Translations under genes and position numbers: made by a program
Part shown: positions 29,899 to 38,743 of the stretch, piece after piece
Layout: the number at the start of each line of letters is the position of its first letter
Numbering within the stretch: the stretch's first letter is position 1
Notes under the pieces: generated by a model
Told to the model about the DNA's origin: nothing
Seen by the model: the letters and a program-made list of their open reading frames with translations, nothing else
Database searches by the model: none
Source of the DNA: Streptomyces griseicoloratus
GTDB lineage: Bacteria > Actinomycetota > Actinomycetes > Streptomycetales > Streptomycetaceae
Assembly: GCF_014534645.1 (NCBI RefSeq)
Contig: NZ_JACVQF010000181.1
Span: 1 to 64,000, forward strand
Direction: 5' to 3'
Length of the DNA stretch: 64,000 nucleotides

Positions 29899-30743
29899 AG
29901 TCCACACACGACGCGGCCGAGCACCGCACGGCCGGGGACAGGCCGATCGCCCTCCTCGACGAGCACGCGCACGCGTGGAGCGCGGAAACGGCCCGTGCCC
30001 GCTTCCGGGACGGTCTGTCGGGTCCCACGGCCGGGGTCGCGGCCGGCCGCACCCAGGCCAACCTGATCTCGGTGCCCGCCGACTGGGCCTACGACATGCT
30101 GCTGTTCTGCACCCGCAACCCCAAGCCCTGCCCGGTCCTCGACGTCACCGACGCCGGCTCCTGGTCGACGGCGCTCGCCGACGGCGCGGACCTGCGCACC
30201 GATCTGCCGCGCTACCGGGTGTGGCAGGACGGCGACCTGGTGGACGAACCGACGGACGTCCGGGCGCACTGGCGGGACGACCTGGTGTCGTTCCTCATCG
30301 GCTGCAGCTTCACCTTCGAGTGGGCGCTGGCCGGTGCGGGCGTCCCGCTCCGCCACGTCGAACAGGGCCGCAACGTACCGATGTACGTCACCACGCGGCA
30401 GTGCCGTCCGGCGGGCCGGCTGCACGGCCCCGTGGTGGTGTCGATGCGCCCGGTGCCGCCCCGCCACCTGACGTCGGCGATCCGGGAGACCAGTCTGCTG
30501 CCCGCGGTGCACGGCGGTCCCGTGCACTGCGGCGACCCCTCGGCACTCGGCATCGAGGACCTGGGGCGGCCCGACTTCGGCGATCCGGTGGACGCCGAGG
30601 CGGACGACATCCCGGTGTTCTGGGCGTGCGGGGTCACCCCGCAGGCGGCCGTCATGGCCTCGCGCCCGCCCTTCGCCATCACCCACGCGCCGGGGCAGAT
30701 GTTCCTCACCGACGCCCGCGACGAGCAGTACCGCGTGGTGTGA
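29895..30743 (+). CDS. DUF1445 putative hydro-lyase (YcsI-like)
   Basis: A 282-residue member of the DUF1445 (YcsI) family, annotated in many genomes as a hydro-lyase and related to D-glutamate cyclase, which makes 5-oxo-D-proline. Typical segments are [42 protein letters not shown], the VVVSMRPV strand and [12 protein letters not shown] near the C-terminus. The GTG start overlaps the MFS stop (GTGA at 29895-29898). YcsI lies beside the pxp homologues (ycsF, kipI, kipA) in Bacillus subtilis too, so supply of 5-oxoproline from D-glutamate or a related step is a reasonable inference, but the reaction of this protein is not proven by sequence. Confidence 0.85.
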   Translation: MKSTHDAAEHRTAGDRPIALLDEHAHAWSAETARARFRDGLSGPTAGVAAGRTQANLISVPADWAYDMLLFCTRNPKPCPVLDVTDAGSWSTALADGADLRTDLPRYRVWQDGDLVDEPTDVRAHWRDDLVSFLIGCSFTFEWALAGAGVPLRHVEQGRNVPMYVTTRQCRPAGRLHGPVVVSMRPVPPRHLTSAIRETSLLPAVHGGPVHCGDPSALGIEDLGRPDFGDPVDAEADDIPVFWACGVTPQAAVMASRPPFAITHAPGQMFLTDARDEQYRVV

Positions 30744-30793
30744 CGGGGCGCGGGGAGACCCTGGGGGAGCCGGAAACCGGAGACACTGGAGAC

Positions 30794-31552
30794 ATGACCT
30801 CGATCGACCTCAACGCCGACCTCGGCGAGGGCTTCGGCCGCTGGCGCCTCACCGACGACGAGGGCCTGCTCTCGGTCGTCACCAGCGCCAACGTGGCCTG
30901 CGGCTTCCACGCCGGGGACCCGGCCACCATGCGGCGGGTGTGCGAGCTGGCGGCCGGGCGGGGCGTCACGATCGGCGCCCAGGTCTCCTACCGGGACCTG
31001 GCCGGTTTCGGGCGGCGCGCGATGGACGTGCCGCCCGACGAGCTGGCGGCCGAGGTGGCCTACCAGATCGGCGCCCTGGAGGTCTTCGCGCGCGCGGCGG
31101 GCGCCCGCGTGGCGTACGTCAAGCCGCACGGTGCCCTCTACAACCGCGTCGTGCACGACGCGGAGCAGGCCGCCGCAGTCGTCGAGGGCGTGCTCCTGGC
31201 GGGCGATGCGCTGCCCGTGCTCGGCCTGCCCGGCTCGCGTCTGCTGGAGCTGGCCGGCAAGGCCGGTCTGCCGGCCGTCCGGGAGGCGTTCGCGGACCGC
31301 GCGTACACCGACGAGGGCACGCTGGTGCCGCGCGGCCGGGAGGGCGCCGTGGTCGCCGATCCGGAGGCCGTCGTGGAGCGCTCGGTGGGCCTGGCCCTGT
31401 CGGGCACGGTCACCGCCCGCTCCGGGGCACGCGTCGAGGTACGCGCACGGTCCCTGTGCGTGCACGGCGACACGCCCGGCGCGGTGGACCTGGCCCGCCG
31501 GGTCCGGCAGCGGCTGGAGGCGTCGGGCGTCCGGGTGGAGGCCTTCGCGTGA
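30794..31552 (+). CDS. pxpA: 5-oxoprolinase subunit A (LamB/YcsF family)
   Basis: A 252-residue protein of the LamB/YcsF family and the catalytic core of the three-part 5-oxoprolinase PxpABC, which opens 5-oxoproline to glutamate using ATP. Visible marks are IDLNADLGEGFGRW at the start, VTSANVACGFHAGDP with the metal-site-like His, VAYVKPHGALYN and LCVHGDTPGA near the end. GGAG precedes the ATG at 30794. Its stop overlaps the GTG of pxpB (GTGA), so the two subunits are translationally coupled. Confidence 0.93.
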   Translation: MTSIDLNADLGEGFGRWRLTDDEGLLSVVTSANVACGFHAGDPATMRRVCELAAGRGVTIGAQVSYRDLAGFGRRAMDVPPDELAAEVAYQIGALEVFARAAGARVAYVKPHGALYNRVVHDAEQAAAVVEGVLLAGDALPVLGLPGSRLLELAGKAGLPAVREAFADRAYTDEGTLVPRGREGAVVADPEAVVERSVGLALSGTVTARSGARVEVRARSLCVHGDTPGAVDLARRVRQRLEASGVRVEAFA

Positions 31553-32181
31553 ACGTCCTGCCGGTCGGCGACGACGCCCTGCTGGTCGAGGTCTCCTCGG
31601 GCGACGAGGCCGAGGCGCTGCACGCGGAGCTGCTGCGGCGCCGCGCGGAGGGCTCGCTGACGGTCCGGGAGATCGTCCCGGCCGCCCGCACGGTCCTCCT
31701 CGACGGCCTCGCCGACCCGGACCGGCTGGCGTCCGAACTGACCGCCGCCGAGGTGCCGCCCGCTCCCCCGCGCGCGGGCGACGTCGTGGAGATCCCGGTG
31801 CGCTACGACGGCCCCGACCTGGCCGACGTCGCCGCGCACTGGGGAGTGGCGCAGGAGGAGGTGGCCCGTATCCACGCGGGCACCGAGTACCACGTCGCCT
31901 TCTGCGGCTTCGCGCCCGGATTCGGCTACCTGACCGGACTGCCCGCGCGGTACGACGTCCCGCGCCGGGCCACGCCGCGCACGGCCGTCCCCGCCGGTTC
32001 GGTGGCGCTGGCGGGTCCGTACACGGGCGTCTACCCGCGCTCCTCCCCGGGCGGCTGGCAGCTGATCGGCACCACGGACGCCGTGCTGTGGGACCACACG
32101 CGCGTGCCCGCGGCCCTGCTGTCGCCGGGCACGCGCGTGCGGTTCGTTCCCGTGGGGCCGGCGAGAGCGGTGGAGGCGTGA
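31549..32181 (+). CDS. pxpB: 5-oxoprolinase subunit B (KipI-like)
   Basis: A 210-residue KipI-family subunit of 5-oxoprolinase, with the family's cyclophilin-like C-terminal half: IPVRYDGPDLADVAAHWG, FCGFAPGFGYLTGLP and AVPAGSVALAGPYTGVYPR with SSPGGWQLIGTT. KipI was first known as an inhibitor of the sporulation kinase KinA in Bacillus, but together with PxpA and PxpC it acts in 5-oxoproline breakdown. The start is GTG within GTGA at the pxpA stop, and its own TGA shares one base with the pxpC ATG. Confidence 0.93.
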   Translation: MNVLPVGDDALLVEVSSGDEAEALHAELLRRRAEGSLTVREIVPAARTVLLDGLADPDRLASELTAAEVPPAPPRAGDVVEIPVRYDGPDLADVAAHWGVAQEEVARIHAGTEYHVAFCGFAPGFGYLTGLPARYDVPRRATPRTAVPAGSVALAGPYTGVYPRSSPGGWQLIGTTDAVLWDHTRVPAALLSPGTRVRFVPVGPARAVEA

Positions 32182-33050
32182 TGACGGACCGTGCGCTCGC
32201 CGTCGTCCGGGCCGGGGCCCTGACCACGGTCCAGGACCGGGGCCGCCCCGGGCACGCCCACCTCGGCGTGCCGCGCTCCGGCGCGCTCGACGCCCCGGCG
32301 GCGGCCCTGGTCAACCGGCTCGTCGGCAATCGGCCCGAGGCCGCCGTGCTGGAGACCACCCTCGACGGCTGTGCCCTGCGCCCGCGCTCCGCGGTCACCG
32401 TGGCGGTCGGCGGGGCCCCCTGCCGGGTGACGGTGGACGGACGTCCGGTGCCCTGGGCGGCGCCGGTCGACGTCCCGGCCGGTGCGGTGCTGGACGTCGG
32501 AGCGGCCGACTCCGGCGTACGCAGCTATGTGGCCGTCTCCGGCGGCATCGTCGTCGAGCCGGTGCTCGGCAGCCGTTCCACCGACCTGCTGTCGGGGCTC
32601 GGACCGCCACCCCTCACCGACGGCGCGGTACTGCCCCTGGGGCGTCCACGCGCGCCGCACGCGCGCGTGGACGTCGCTCCGCAGCCGGCACCACCGGCCG
32701 AGCTGGTACTGCGGGTGACGCCGGGGCCCCGCGACGACTGGTTCACGCCCGAGGCGGTACGGACGTTCACCTCGCGCCCGTACCGGGTGTCGCCCGCGAG
32801 CAACCGCATCGGGCTGCGCATGGACGGCCCCGTCCTGCAACGGGTCCGCCCGGGCGAACTGCCCAGTGAGGGCATGGTGCTGGGGGCGGTCCAGGTACCC
32901 CCCGACGGCAGGCCGGTGGTGTTCCTGGCCGACCATCCGACGACCGGCGGCTACCCGGTGATCGCCGTCGTCCGCGCCGCCTGCCTCGCGGCGGCGGCCC
33001 AGGCGGTACCGGGCACACCGGTGCGGTTCCTGGCCGTACGCCGACGCTGA
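32181..33050 (+). CDS. pxpC: 5-oxoprolinase subunit C (KipA-like)
   Basis: A 289-residue biotin-dependent-carboxylase-like (KipA/YbgK) subunit of 5-oxoprolinase. The opening VVRAGALTTVQDRGRPGHAHLGVPRSGALD is the family hallmark, followed by ETTLDGCALRP, SYVAVSGGI, SNRIGLRMDGP and the C-terminal VFLADHPTTGGYPVIAVV. It is the last gene of the operon and overlaps pxpB by one base. No clear hairpin terminator follows; instead a short direct repeat lies downstream. Confidence 0.93.
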   Translation: MTDRALAVVRAGALTTVQDRGRPGHAHLGVPRSGALDAPAAALVNRLVGNRPEAAVLETTLDGCALRPRSAVTVAVGGAPCRVTVDGRPVPWAAPVDVPAGAVLDVGAADSGVRSYVAVSGGIVVEPVLGSRSTDLLSGLGPPPLTDGAVLPLGRPRAPHARVDVAPQPAPPAELVLRVTPGPRDDWFTPEAVRTFTSRPYRVSPASNRIGLRMDGPVLQRVRPGELPSEGMVLGAVQVPPDGRPVVFLADHPTTGGYPVIAVVRAACLAAAAQAVPGTPVRFLAVRRR

Positions 33051-33078
33051 AGCCGCCGCCGACGGACGCACCGCCCAC

Positions 33079-33128
33079 GCCCCCTGACACCGCACCAGGC
33101 TGCCCATGCCCCCTGACACCGCACCAGG
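33079..33128. repeat. 21-bp direct repeat, 29-bp period
   Basis: The 21-base unit from GCCCCCTGACACC to GCACCAGG occurs at 33079-33099 and again, identical, at 33108-33128. It lies between the convergent pxpC and SGNH hydrolase genes. It may be a slippage product or a remnant of a spacer repeat; no open frame uses it. Confidence 0.7.
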
Positions 33129-33198
33129 GAAGCAACGAAGCGTGCCGACACCGCCTCGTCCCAGGCGTCACCGGGTGCCGTGCCGGTCCTGCCGATGC

Positions 33199-34047
33199 TC
33201 AGGCCGCGTCCGCCCGCTGCGGCGTCGGCAGTGCGGCGAGGGCCGCCGACACCGCCGCGGACGTCCGCAGGTCCAGCCGGGCGGTCGTCCCGCGCGCACG
33301 GTGCCGCAGTTCGCCGGCGGCCAGTGTCAGCAGCTGGGGCAGCAGGTCGGTGCAGCGCCGGGCCACCCAGCCGGTGCCCGCGGTGGCCAGCCACCACAGG
33401 CGCGCCGACCGGGTCGGGGCCGGGAACCCGGCCTCCGGCGAGGGCGCGGGCCCGGTGGCGACGCCCCGCTCGGCGAGCAGGGCGTGGAAGCGCAGCGCCA
33501 GTTGCCGGTGTCCCCGCTCGCCGGGGTGCAGCCGATCGGCGCTCCACATCGCCCGGTCCGTGATCCAGTCCCCCTCGCACGCGTGCAGGTGGACGGCCCC
33601 GTACCGCTCGGACAGCGCGTGCACCACGGCGTTGACCGCGCGCTGCCGCCGGGCCAGCGGACGGGCCAGGGCGCCCGGGAGGCCCAGCATCGTGCCCGGG
33701 TCGGGCAGGCACGCGGTGAGCAGCAGCGCGCCGCGCTCGGTGAAGGCGGCGTACACGGTGTCGAGGCGGCCGGCGACGGCCCGGAGGTCGAAGGTGCGGC
33801 GCAGCGTGTCGTTGACGCCGACGACGACGGACGCGACGTCGGGCCGCTCGGCCAGTCCCGCGGGCAACTGCCGCTCCAGGACGTCCCGGGTCTGCGCCCC
33901 GCTCACGGCGAGGTTGGTGAACTCCACGGGCTCCTCGGCGAGTCCGGCGGCGAGCAGCGCGGCCCAGCCCCGCCACCCGTCCCCGGCGGGGTCGCCCACG
34001 CCCTCGGTCAGCGAGTCGCCGAGGGCCACGAACCGGACGCGTCTCAT
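33199..34047 (-). CDS. SGNH/GDSL-family hydrolase
   Basis: A 282-residue SGNH hydrolase, probably an esterase or acyl hydrolase. Block I is FVALGDSLTEGVGD with the catalytic Ser, block II holds Gly in LAVSGAQ, block III is VVGVNDTL with Asn, and block V is SADRLHPGERGH with the catalytic Asp-x-x-His. No signal peptide is seen, so it is probably cytoplasmic. The C-terminal 80 residues (about 200-282) lie outside the core fold and are rich in Ala/Arg. Its ATG overlaps the stop of the glycosyltransferase upstream (ATGA, 34044-34047), which suggests that it edits or deacylates the product of the two glycosyltransferases. Confidence 0.85.
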   Translation of the reverse strand: MRRVRFVALGDSLTEGVGDPAGDGWRGWAALLAAGLAEEPVEFTNLAVSGAQTRDVLERQLPAGLAERPDVASVVVGVNDTLRRTFDLRAVAGRLDTVYAAFTERGALLLTACLPDPGTMLGLPGALARPLARRQRAVNAVVHALSERYGAVHLHACEGDWITDRAMWSADRLHPGERGHRQLALRFHALLAERGVATGPAPSPEAGFPAPTRSARLWWLATAGTGWVARRCTDLLPQLLTLAAGELRHRARGTTARLDLRTSAAVSAALAALPTPQRADAA

Positions 34048-35201
34048 GACACTCCCTCGGGCACCGCGGGCAGCGCCGTGACGGGCGCGTCGTGCGCGGC
34101 GAGGAACGCGGCGACCGCCGTGTCCCAGCCGAAGCACTCAGCACGCGCGCGTGCCGCCTCCCTCCGGTCCGCCTCCAGGCGTTCCAGGAGCAGGTCCACG
34201 GCGTCCGCGAAGGCCTCCCCGTGGTCGGCGGCGACGGCTCCGGCGGGGCCGATCACCTCGGGCAGCGCGGACGAGGCGCTGGCCACCACGGGCGTGCCGC
34301 ACGCCATCGCCTCCAGTGCGGCGAGCCCGAACGTCTCGGCGGGCCCCGGCGCCAGGCACACGTCGGCGGACGCCTGGAGCGCCCCGAGCAGCCCGCGGTC
34401 GGCGACATGGCCGAGGAAGGTCACCGGCAGCCCGCGCTCCCGTGCCCGCCGTTCGAGCCGCGGGCGCAGCGGCCCGTCCCCGGCCACGACCAGTACCGTC
34501 CGGCCGCCGCGCCGCCGCAGCGCCTCCAGCGCGTCGAGTGCCGTGCCGGGCCGTTTCTCCACGGACAGCCGGGAGCACATCACCAGCAGCGTCTGGTCCC
34601 CGCGCGCGTACCGGTCCCGCAGCCGCGGATCGCGCAGCGCCGGGTGCCGCCCCGTCAGGTCGACGCCCAGCGGGGCCCGTACGACGTTGCGCGCCCCGAT
34701 CCGCACGAACTCCCGTTCGGCGAACTCGGTGGTGCACACCACGCGCGCGTAGCTGTGCGCCGTACGGATGTTGAGGGCGTCGGCGGTGCGCCGGGCCGCC
34801 CGCTCGGGCAGGCCCCAGGTACGGAGCACACCGTCGGCGGTCTCGTGGGAGACCATCACGGCGGGGACCCTGGCCCGGCGGGCCCATCTGCCCGTCCAGC
34901 GCAGCGTGGTGCGGTCGGACACCTCCAGGCGGTCGGGCGCCAGCTCCTCCAGCAGCGCGGCCACCCGGCGCCTGTCGGCCAGGACGCGGTAGCCGCCGGT
35001 ACCGGGCAGCCGCGGCCCCGGCAGGGTGATCACCCGGCCCTGCTCGGTCTCCCGGTCGCCGGCACGCTCACCGGGGACGACGAGGACGGGATCGTGGCCC
35101 GCCGCGGCGTAGCCCCTGCCCAGCTCACGGAGCGCGGTGCGCAGGCCGCCGGATGCGGGCGCGACGAAGTTGGCCAGCCGGACGATCCGCAGCGCGCTCA
35201 T
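34044..35201 (-). CDS. Glycosyltransferase, GT4 family
   Basis: A 385-residue GT-B fold retaining glycosyltransferase. The N-terminal half begins IVRLANFVAPASGGLRTALRELGRGYAAAGH, typical of GT4 enzymes. The C-terminal nucleotide-sugar site is seen in SRLSVEKRPGTALDAL, VVAGDGPLRPRLE, FLGHV and the EX7E motif in PAETFGLAALEAMACGTPVV. No signal peptide or membrane helix is visible, so it works on the inner face of the membrane. Its start overlaps the stop of the second glycosyltransferase gene by 4 bases (35198-35201). Acceptor and sugar are unknown; a mannose-type donor is likely given the neighbour. Confidence 0.88.
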   Translation of the reverse strand: MSALRIVRLANFVAPASGGLRTALRELGRGYAAAGHDPVLVVPGERAGDRETEQGRVITLPGPRLPGTGGYRVLADRRRVAALLEELAPDRLEVSDRTTLRWTGRWARRARVPAVMVSHETADGVLRTWGLPERAARRTADALNIRTAHSYARVVCTTEFAEREFVRIGARNVVRAPLGVDLTGRHPALRDPRLRDRYARGDQTLLVMCSRLSVEKRPGTALDALEALRRRGGRTVLVVAGDGPLRPRLERRARERGLPVTFLGHVADRGLLGALQASADVCLAPGPAETFGLAALEAMACGTPVVASASSALPEVIGPAGAVAADHGEAFADAVDLLLERLEADRREAARARAECFGWDTAVAAFLAAHDAPVTALPAVPEGVS

Positions 35202-36325
35202 GCCGCCAGCACCGCCTTCCGCGCGGCGAGCACGTCCGCGTAGTGACCGATCAGCCGGTCGCCGACGGCCGCCCAGGTGCGCCCTTCGACGGCCGCCCGG
35301 CCGGCCGCGCCGTACGCGGCGCGCAGACCGGGATCGGCCGCCAGGGCCCCCACGGCGTCGCGTACGGCGGCGCTGTCGCGCGGCGGCACCAGCAGCCCGG
35401 TGCGGCCGTGCGCGACCAGGTCCAGCGGACCGCCGGCGGCGGGCGCGACCACGGGCACACCGCTCGCCATGGCCTCCTGCACGGTCTGGCAGAACGTCTC
35501 GAAGGGGCCGGTGTGCACGAAGACGTCCAGGGAGGCGAAGACCCGGGCGAGGTCGTCACCGGTGCGGCGGCCGAGGAAGACGGCCCCGGGCAGCGCCTGC
35601 TCCAGGCCGGGCCGGCTGGGCCCGTCGCCGACGACCACGACCCGTACGCCGTCCAGGCCGCAGGCCCCGGCCAGCAGCTCGACCTGCTTCTCGGGTGCGA
35701 GCCGCCCGACGTAGCCGACGATCCGCTCGCCGCCCGGCGCGAGTCGCCGGCGCAGCGCCTCGTCGCGGCGGCCGGGTCGGAAGCGGACGGTGTCCACCCC
35801 GCGCGGCCACAGCGCGGCCCGGGGCACACCGTGCGCCTCGAGGTCGTGCAGGGCGGCGCTGGACGGGGCGAGGGTGAGGTCGGCGGCGGCGTGCACGGAG
35901 CGGATGCGCCGCCAGGCGGCCGCCTCCCCCGCCCCCATGTACGTACGGGCGTATCCGGCGAGGTCGGTCTGGTAGACGGCGACGGCCGGGACGCCGAGCC
36001 GGGCGGCGGCCGCCATGCCGCGCACGCCGAGGACGAAGGGGCTGGCCAGGTGGACCAGGTCGGCGCGGTGCTCGGCGATCGCCGCGGCGACCCGCCGGCT
36101 CGGCAGGGCCACGCGGACCTGGGGGTAGCCGGGGAGCGGAAGGGAGGGGACGCGGACGACGGGGCACGGCGCGTGGGCGTCGCCCCCGCTGCCGGGAGCG
36201 GTGGCCGGGGCGACGACGACACAGGCGTGACCGCGGTCGACGAGGTGCCGGGCGGTCTGGAGCGCGCAGTGGGCCACGCCGTTCACATCGGGGGGAAAGG
36301 ACTCGGTCACGATGACGACACGCAT
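35198..36325 (-). CDS. GT4 mannosyltransferase, MgtA-like
   Basis: A 375-residue GT4 enzyme. The start MRVVIVTESFPPDVNGVAHC closely resembles MgtA-type GDP-mannose-dependent alpha-mannosyltransferases of actinobacteria, which add mannose to glucuronyl-diacylglycerol or similar lipids. Other marks are LVHLASPFVLGVRGMAAA, YQTDLAGYAR, GYVGRLAPEKQVELL, VVVGDGPSRPGLE and the EX7E motif in PFETFCQTVQEAMASGVPVVAP. It is the first gene of a coupled set with a second GT4 enzyme and an SGNH hydrolase, suggesting a mannolipid or glycolipid pathway. Lipid substrate assignment is by resemblance only. Confidence 0.87.
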   Translation of the reverse strand: MRVVIVTESFPPDVNGVAHCALQTARHLVDRGHACVVVAPATAPGSGGDAHAPCPVVRVPSLPLPGYPQVRVALPSRRVAAAIAEHRADLVHLASPFVLGVRGMAAAARLGVPAVAVYQTDLAGYARTYMGAGEAAAWRRIRSVHAAADLTLAPSSAALHDLEAHGVPRAALWPRGVDTVRFRPGRRDEALRRRLAPGGERIVGYVGRLAPEKQVELLAGACGLDGVRVVVVGDGPSRPGLEQALPGAVFLGRRTGDDLARVFASLDVFVHTGPFETFCQTVQEAMASGVPVVAPAAGGPLDLVAHGRTGLLVPPRDSAAVRDAVGALAADPGLRAAYGAAGRAAVEGRTWAAVGDRLIGHYADVLAARKAVLAA

Positions 36326-36536
36326 ACCGGTGTTGTCGCCAAACTGGACGTGCCCGCGTCAACGTCGATCTTTCCGGACAGGGAACGTCCCATGAGCGTT
36401 GCGTCGCCCGCCCGAGCGGGCCGGCCCGCGGCCACACCCGGCTGACCCGCGCGCCATCCGCCGTTCACACGAGCCGCCGCCCGCTCGGCCGGCGGCACCC
36501 CGTCAGCTCACCGGTCGGGCACGGAAGAACCCCCGG

Positions 36537-36618
36537 TCCGCACCGGCGCCCACCGCCCGCACCGGCGCGCCGCCTGCCCGCACGGCGCGCGCCGCCTGCC
36601 CGCACCGGCGCCGCCCGC
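36537..36618. repeat. GC-rich tandem repeats, 22-bp period
   Basis: A 19-base unit, GCGCGCCGCCTGCCCGCAC, occurs at 36565-36583 and 36587-36605, with related CCGCACCGGCGCC copies on each side. It fills much of the gap between two minus-strand operons (36326-36618), in which no gene is seen. The units can form hairpins and may end transcription of the HEAT-like gene. Confidence 0.55.
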
Positions 36619-38037
36619 TCACACGGCGGGCGCGTCCGGACCGATCCTGCTCCGCACGGCGGTCTGTACCTCGGCCTCCTCCGCCGGGTCGGCGGCGAGC
36701 CGGCGCAGTCGCTCGACGACGCGGTTGTCGCCGGTCTCGGCGTACCGGGCGGCGACCTCGCGGGTGGTCTCCTCGCAGTCCCACAGGCACTCGACGGCGA
36801 AGCCGGCGGGGAAGGACGGGTCGGTGGCGGCCAGCGCGCGGGCGGCCCGGCCACGGAGGTGGGAGGAGGTGGTCTCGCGGTAGATGTGACGCAGTACGGG
36901 AGCGGCGCAGGCGATACCGAGCCGGCCGGTGCCGTCGACGAGGGTCCACAGGGTCGGCGCGTCGGGCCCTTCGCCGCGCACCGCCTCCCTCAGCGCGGCG
37001 AGGACGAGGTCGCGGTCCCGGGCCCCGCCCCGGCAGGCCAGCACCCGGCCGGCGGCGGCGCCCAGGGCGTCGGGCCGGTGCGCCCAGCCGCGCGCCCGCT
37101 CCACGGCGGCGACGCTGCGCATGCGCTCGAAGGCGTCGACGGCGGCCTCCACGACCGGTGTCGAGCCGGTGGCCACGGCGCCCTCGACGAGATCGAGGGC
37201 GTCGGGATCGTTGCTGTCGGCGAGGTACCGCAGGGCGGTGCAGCGGGCCCCCTCGTCACCGGACCTCGCGGCCTCGACGATCTCGGGCCGGTCCTCGGGG
37301 CCGGCGACGGCCGCGAGACATCGGGCCGCCGGGACGTGCAGCGCGGCACCGCGTTCGACGCCCTGCTGGGCCCACTCGAACACCGCCCGCACGCTCCACC
37401 CCGGACGCGGTCCGGTGGGGCGCATCTGCCGCTGCCAGCGGTCGAAACAGCCGGCCTCCTGGGCTGCACGCACGCGCGTGCCGATCGATTCACGGGGATC
37501 CTCGGCCCACAGCCGCCAGGGCCTGGGCTCGAAGGCGTCGCGCACGGCGACGGCAAGCTCGGCCTCGCCCTCGGGATCTCGGGGAAAGCGTGCGAGCACG
37601 GGCTCGGCGAGGGCGCGCAGACCGGCGTCGTCGTCGCGCAGTGCCAGCTCGTCCAGGGCCCAGGCCCAGTTCACGCCGTGGGCGGCGTACCGGCGCAGCA
37701 GGTCGAGGGCGTCCCGCCTGCCGTAGGAGGCGAGGTGGCCGAGGACCGCGAGGGCGAGCCCGGTGCGTGACTCGTCGGCGTCGAGGACGTCCTCGGGGTC
37801 GAAGAGGTGGGCCTCGATCGCGTCCAGGCCGCCGTTCAGGTCGAGGTAGAGGCGGGCGTAGTAGAGGGAGCGGTTCTCCACCTGCCAGTCGTGGCGCGGG
37901 TCGCGCAGCACGCAGTGGTTCAGGGCCGCGAGCGCCTCGGCGCGCGGGGCGGTGAGCGCGTGCAGCGTGCCGTCGCCGCGACCCCGCTGAAGCAGGCCGA
38001 GCAGCGTACCGCTGGGCGCTATGACCGGATCGAACAT
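36619..38037 (-). CDS. HEAT-repeat-like hypothetical protein
   Basis: A 472-residue soluble protein made of paired helices in the pattern AALNHCVLRDPRHDW, GARCTALRYLADSNDPDALDLVEGAV, PVVEAAVDAFERM and LRGRAARALAATDP, typical of HEAT/armadillo solenoids that bind other proteins. The ATG at 38037 has GTGAGG about 9 bases upstream; the GTG at 38052 lies within that ribosome-binding site, so it is not used. No enzyme motif is present. It lies downstream of a 313-base gap and is followed by the GC-rich repeats. Function unknown; a scaffold role is inferred from the fold. Confidence 0.78.
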   Translation of the reverse strand: MFDPVIAPSGTLLGLLQRGRGDGTLHALTAPRAEALAALNHCVLRDPRHDWQVENRSLYYARLYLDLNGGLDAIEAHLFDPEDVLDADESRTGLALAVLGHLASYGRRDALDLLRRYAAHGVNWAWALDELALRDDDAGLRALAEPVLARFPRDPEGEAELAVAVRDAFEPRPWRLWAEDPRESIGTRVRAAQEAGCFDRWQRQMRPTGPRPGWSVRAVFEWAQQGVERGAALHVPAARCLAAVAGPEDRPEIVEAARSGDEGARCTALRYLADSNDPDALDLVEGAVATGSTPVVEAAVDAFERMRSVAAVERARGWAHRPDALGAAAGRVLACRGGARDRDLVLAALREAVRGEGPDAPTLWTLVDGTGRLGIACAAPVLRHIYRETTSSHLRGRAARALAATDPSFPAGFAVECLWDCEETTREVAARYAETGDNRVVERLRRLAADPAEEAEVQTAVRSRIGPDAPAV

Positions 38038-38350
38038 GGGAAACAGCCTCACATCAAGCGTCGACGCAACCGGTGAACACGCGTTACCTGGCCGCGCGAC
38101 AACACGTCGGAGCGCCCGCCGTTTCTTGCTTGCTGTAGACCATCTTCCTCTGCCTCTCGTCGGTGGCCCATGCGGGCCGCATCACGGCCCGCGCGGTGCG
38201 GCAACACCTGCCCAGCCATCGCGTCCGTGAATCACGTCGTCATGATGACCCGGCGGTCACATCTGCCGCGACCGAAATTTCGGCGGCCTTGTACCGCCTC
38301 CCCCGTTTTCCGTGTTTTCCCTGGTGATCAGGGCGGTGATCAGTACCGGC
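38038..38350. other. Intergenic region with palindrome and direct repeat
   Basis: No gene is seen. CCGAAATTTCGG (38272-38283) is a perfect 12-bp palindrome, and GGTGATCAG occurs twice with a 12-base period (38323-38331 and 38335-38343) just after the ankyrin gene. The promoter of the HEAT-like gene must lie here. Confidence 0.45.
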
Positions 38351-38743
38351 TCACTGCTCGCCGAACAGTTCCAGCAGCTCCGTGCGGGCGAACATCCGGG
38401 CCGTGTCGACGGCGGACGGCGTGCCCGCGGACGGGTCCGCACCACCCTCCAGGAGGGCCTTGATGACCTCGGTCTCACCCTTGAAGACGGCTCCGGCGAG
38501 CGGGGTCTGGCCCCGGTCGTTGATCCGGTCGGCCTCGGCGCCGCGGGCCAGCAGCGCCCGCACCGCGTCGGCGTGGCCGTGGTAGGCGGCGAGCATGACG
38601 AGGGAGTCGCCGCGGTCGTTGGTGAGGTTGGCGGGGACGCCGGCGTCCACGTACGCCACCAGGGCCTCGGTCCGTCCCTGCCGGGCCAGATCGAAGATCT
38701 TGGTCGCCAGCTCCACGACCTCGGGGTCGGGGGCTTCACTCAT
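38351..38743 (-). CDS. Ankyrin-repeat protein
   Basis: A 130-residue protein with three to four ankyrin repeats: VVELATKIFDLARQGRTEALVAYVDAGVPANLTNDRG, DSLVMLAAYHGHADAVRALLARGAEADRINDRG and QTPLAGAVFKGETEVIKALLEGGADPSAG (each given in part of its length). These form a protein-binding solenoid. The ATG at 38743 has GAGAGGTGG upstream; an earlier start at 38755 is less likely. It stands alone, divergent from the small membrane protein gene at 39056. Single ankyrin proteins of this type are common in Streptomyces, and their partners are generally unknown. Confidence 0.88.
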   Translation of the reverse strand: MSEAPDPEVVELATKIFDLARQGRTEALVAYVDAGVPANLTNDRGDSLVMLAAYHGHADAVRALLARGAEADRINDRGQTPLAGAVFKGETEVIKALLEGGADPSAGTPSAVDTARMFARTELLELFGEQ

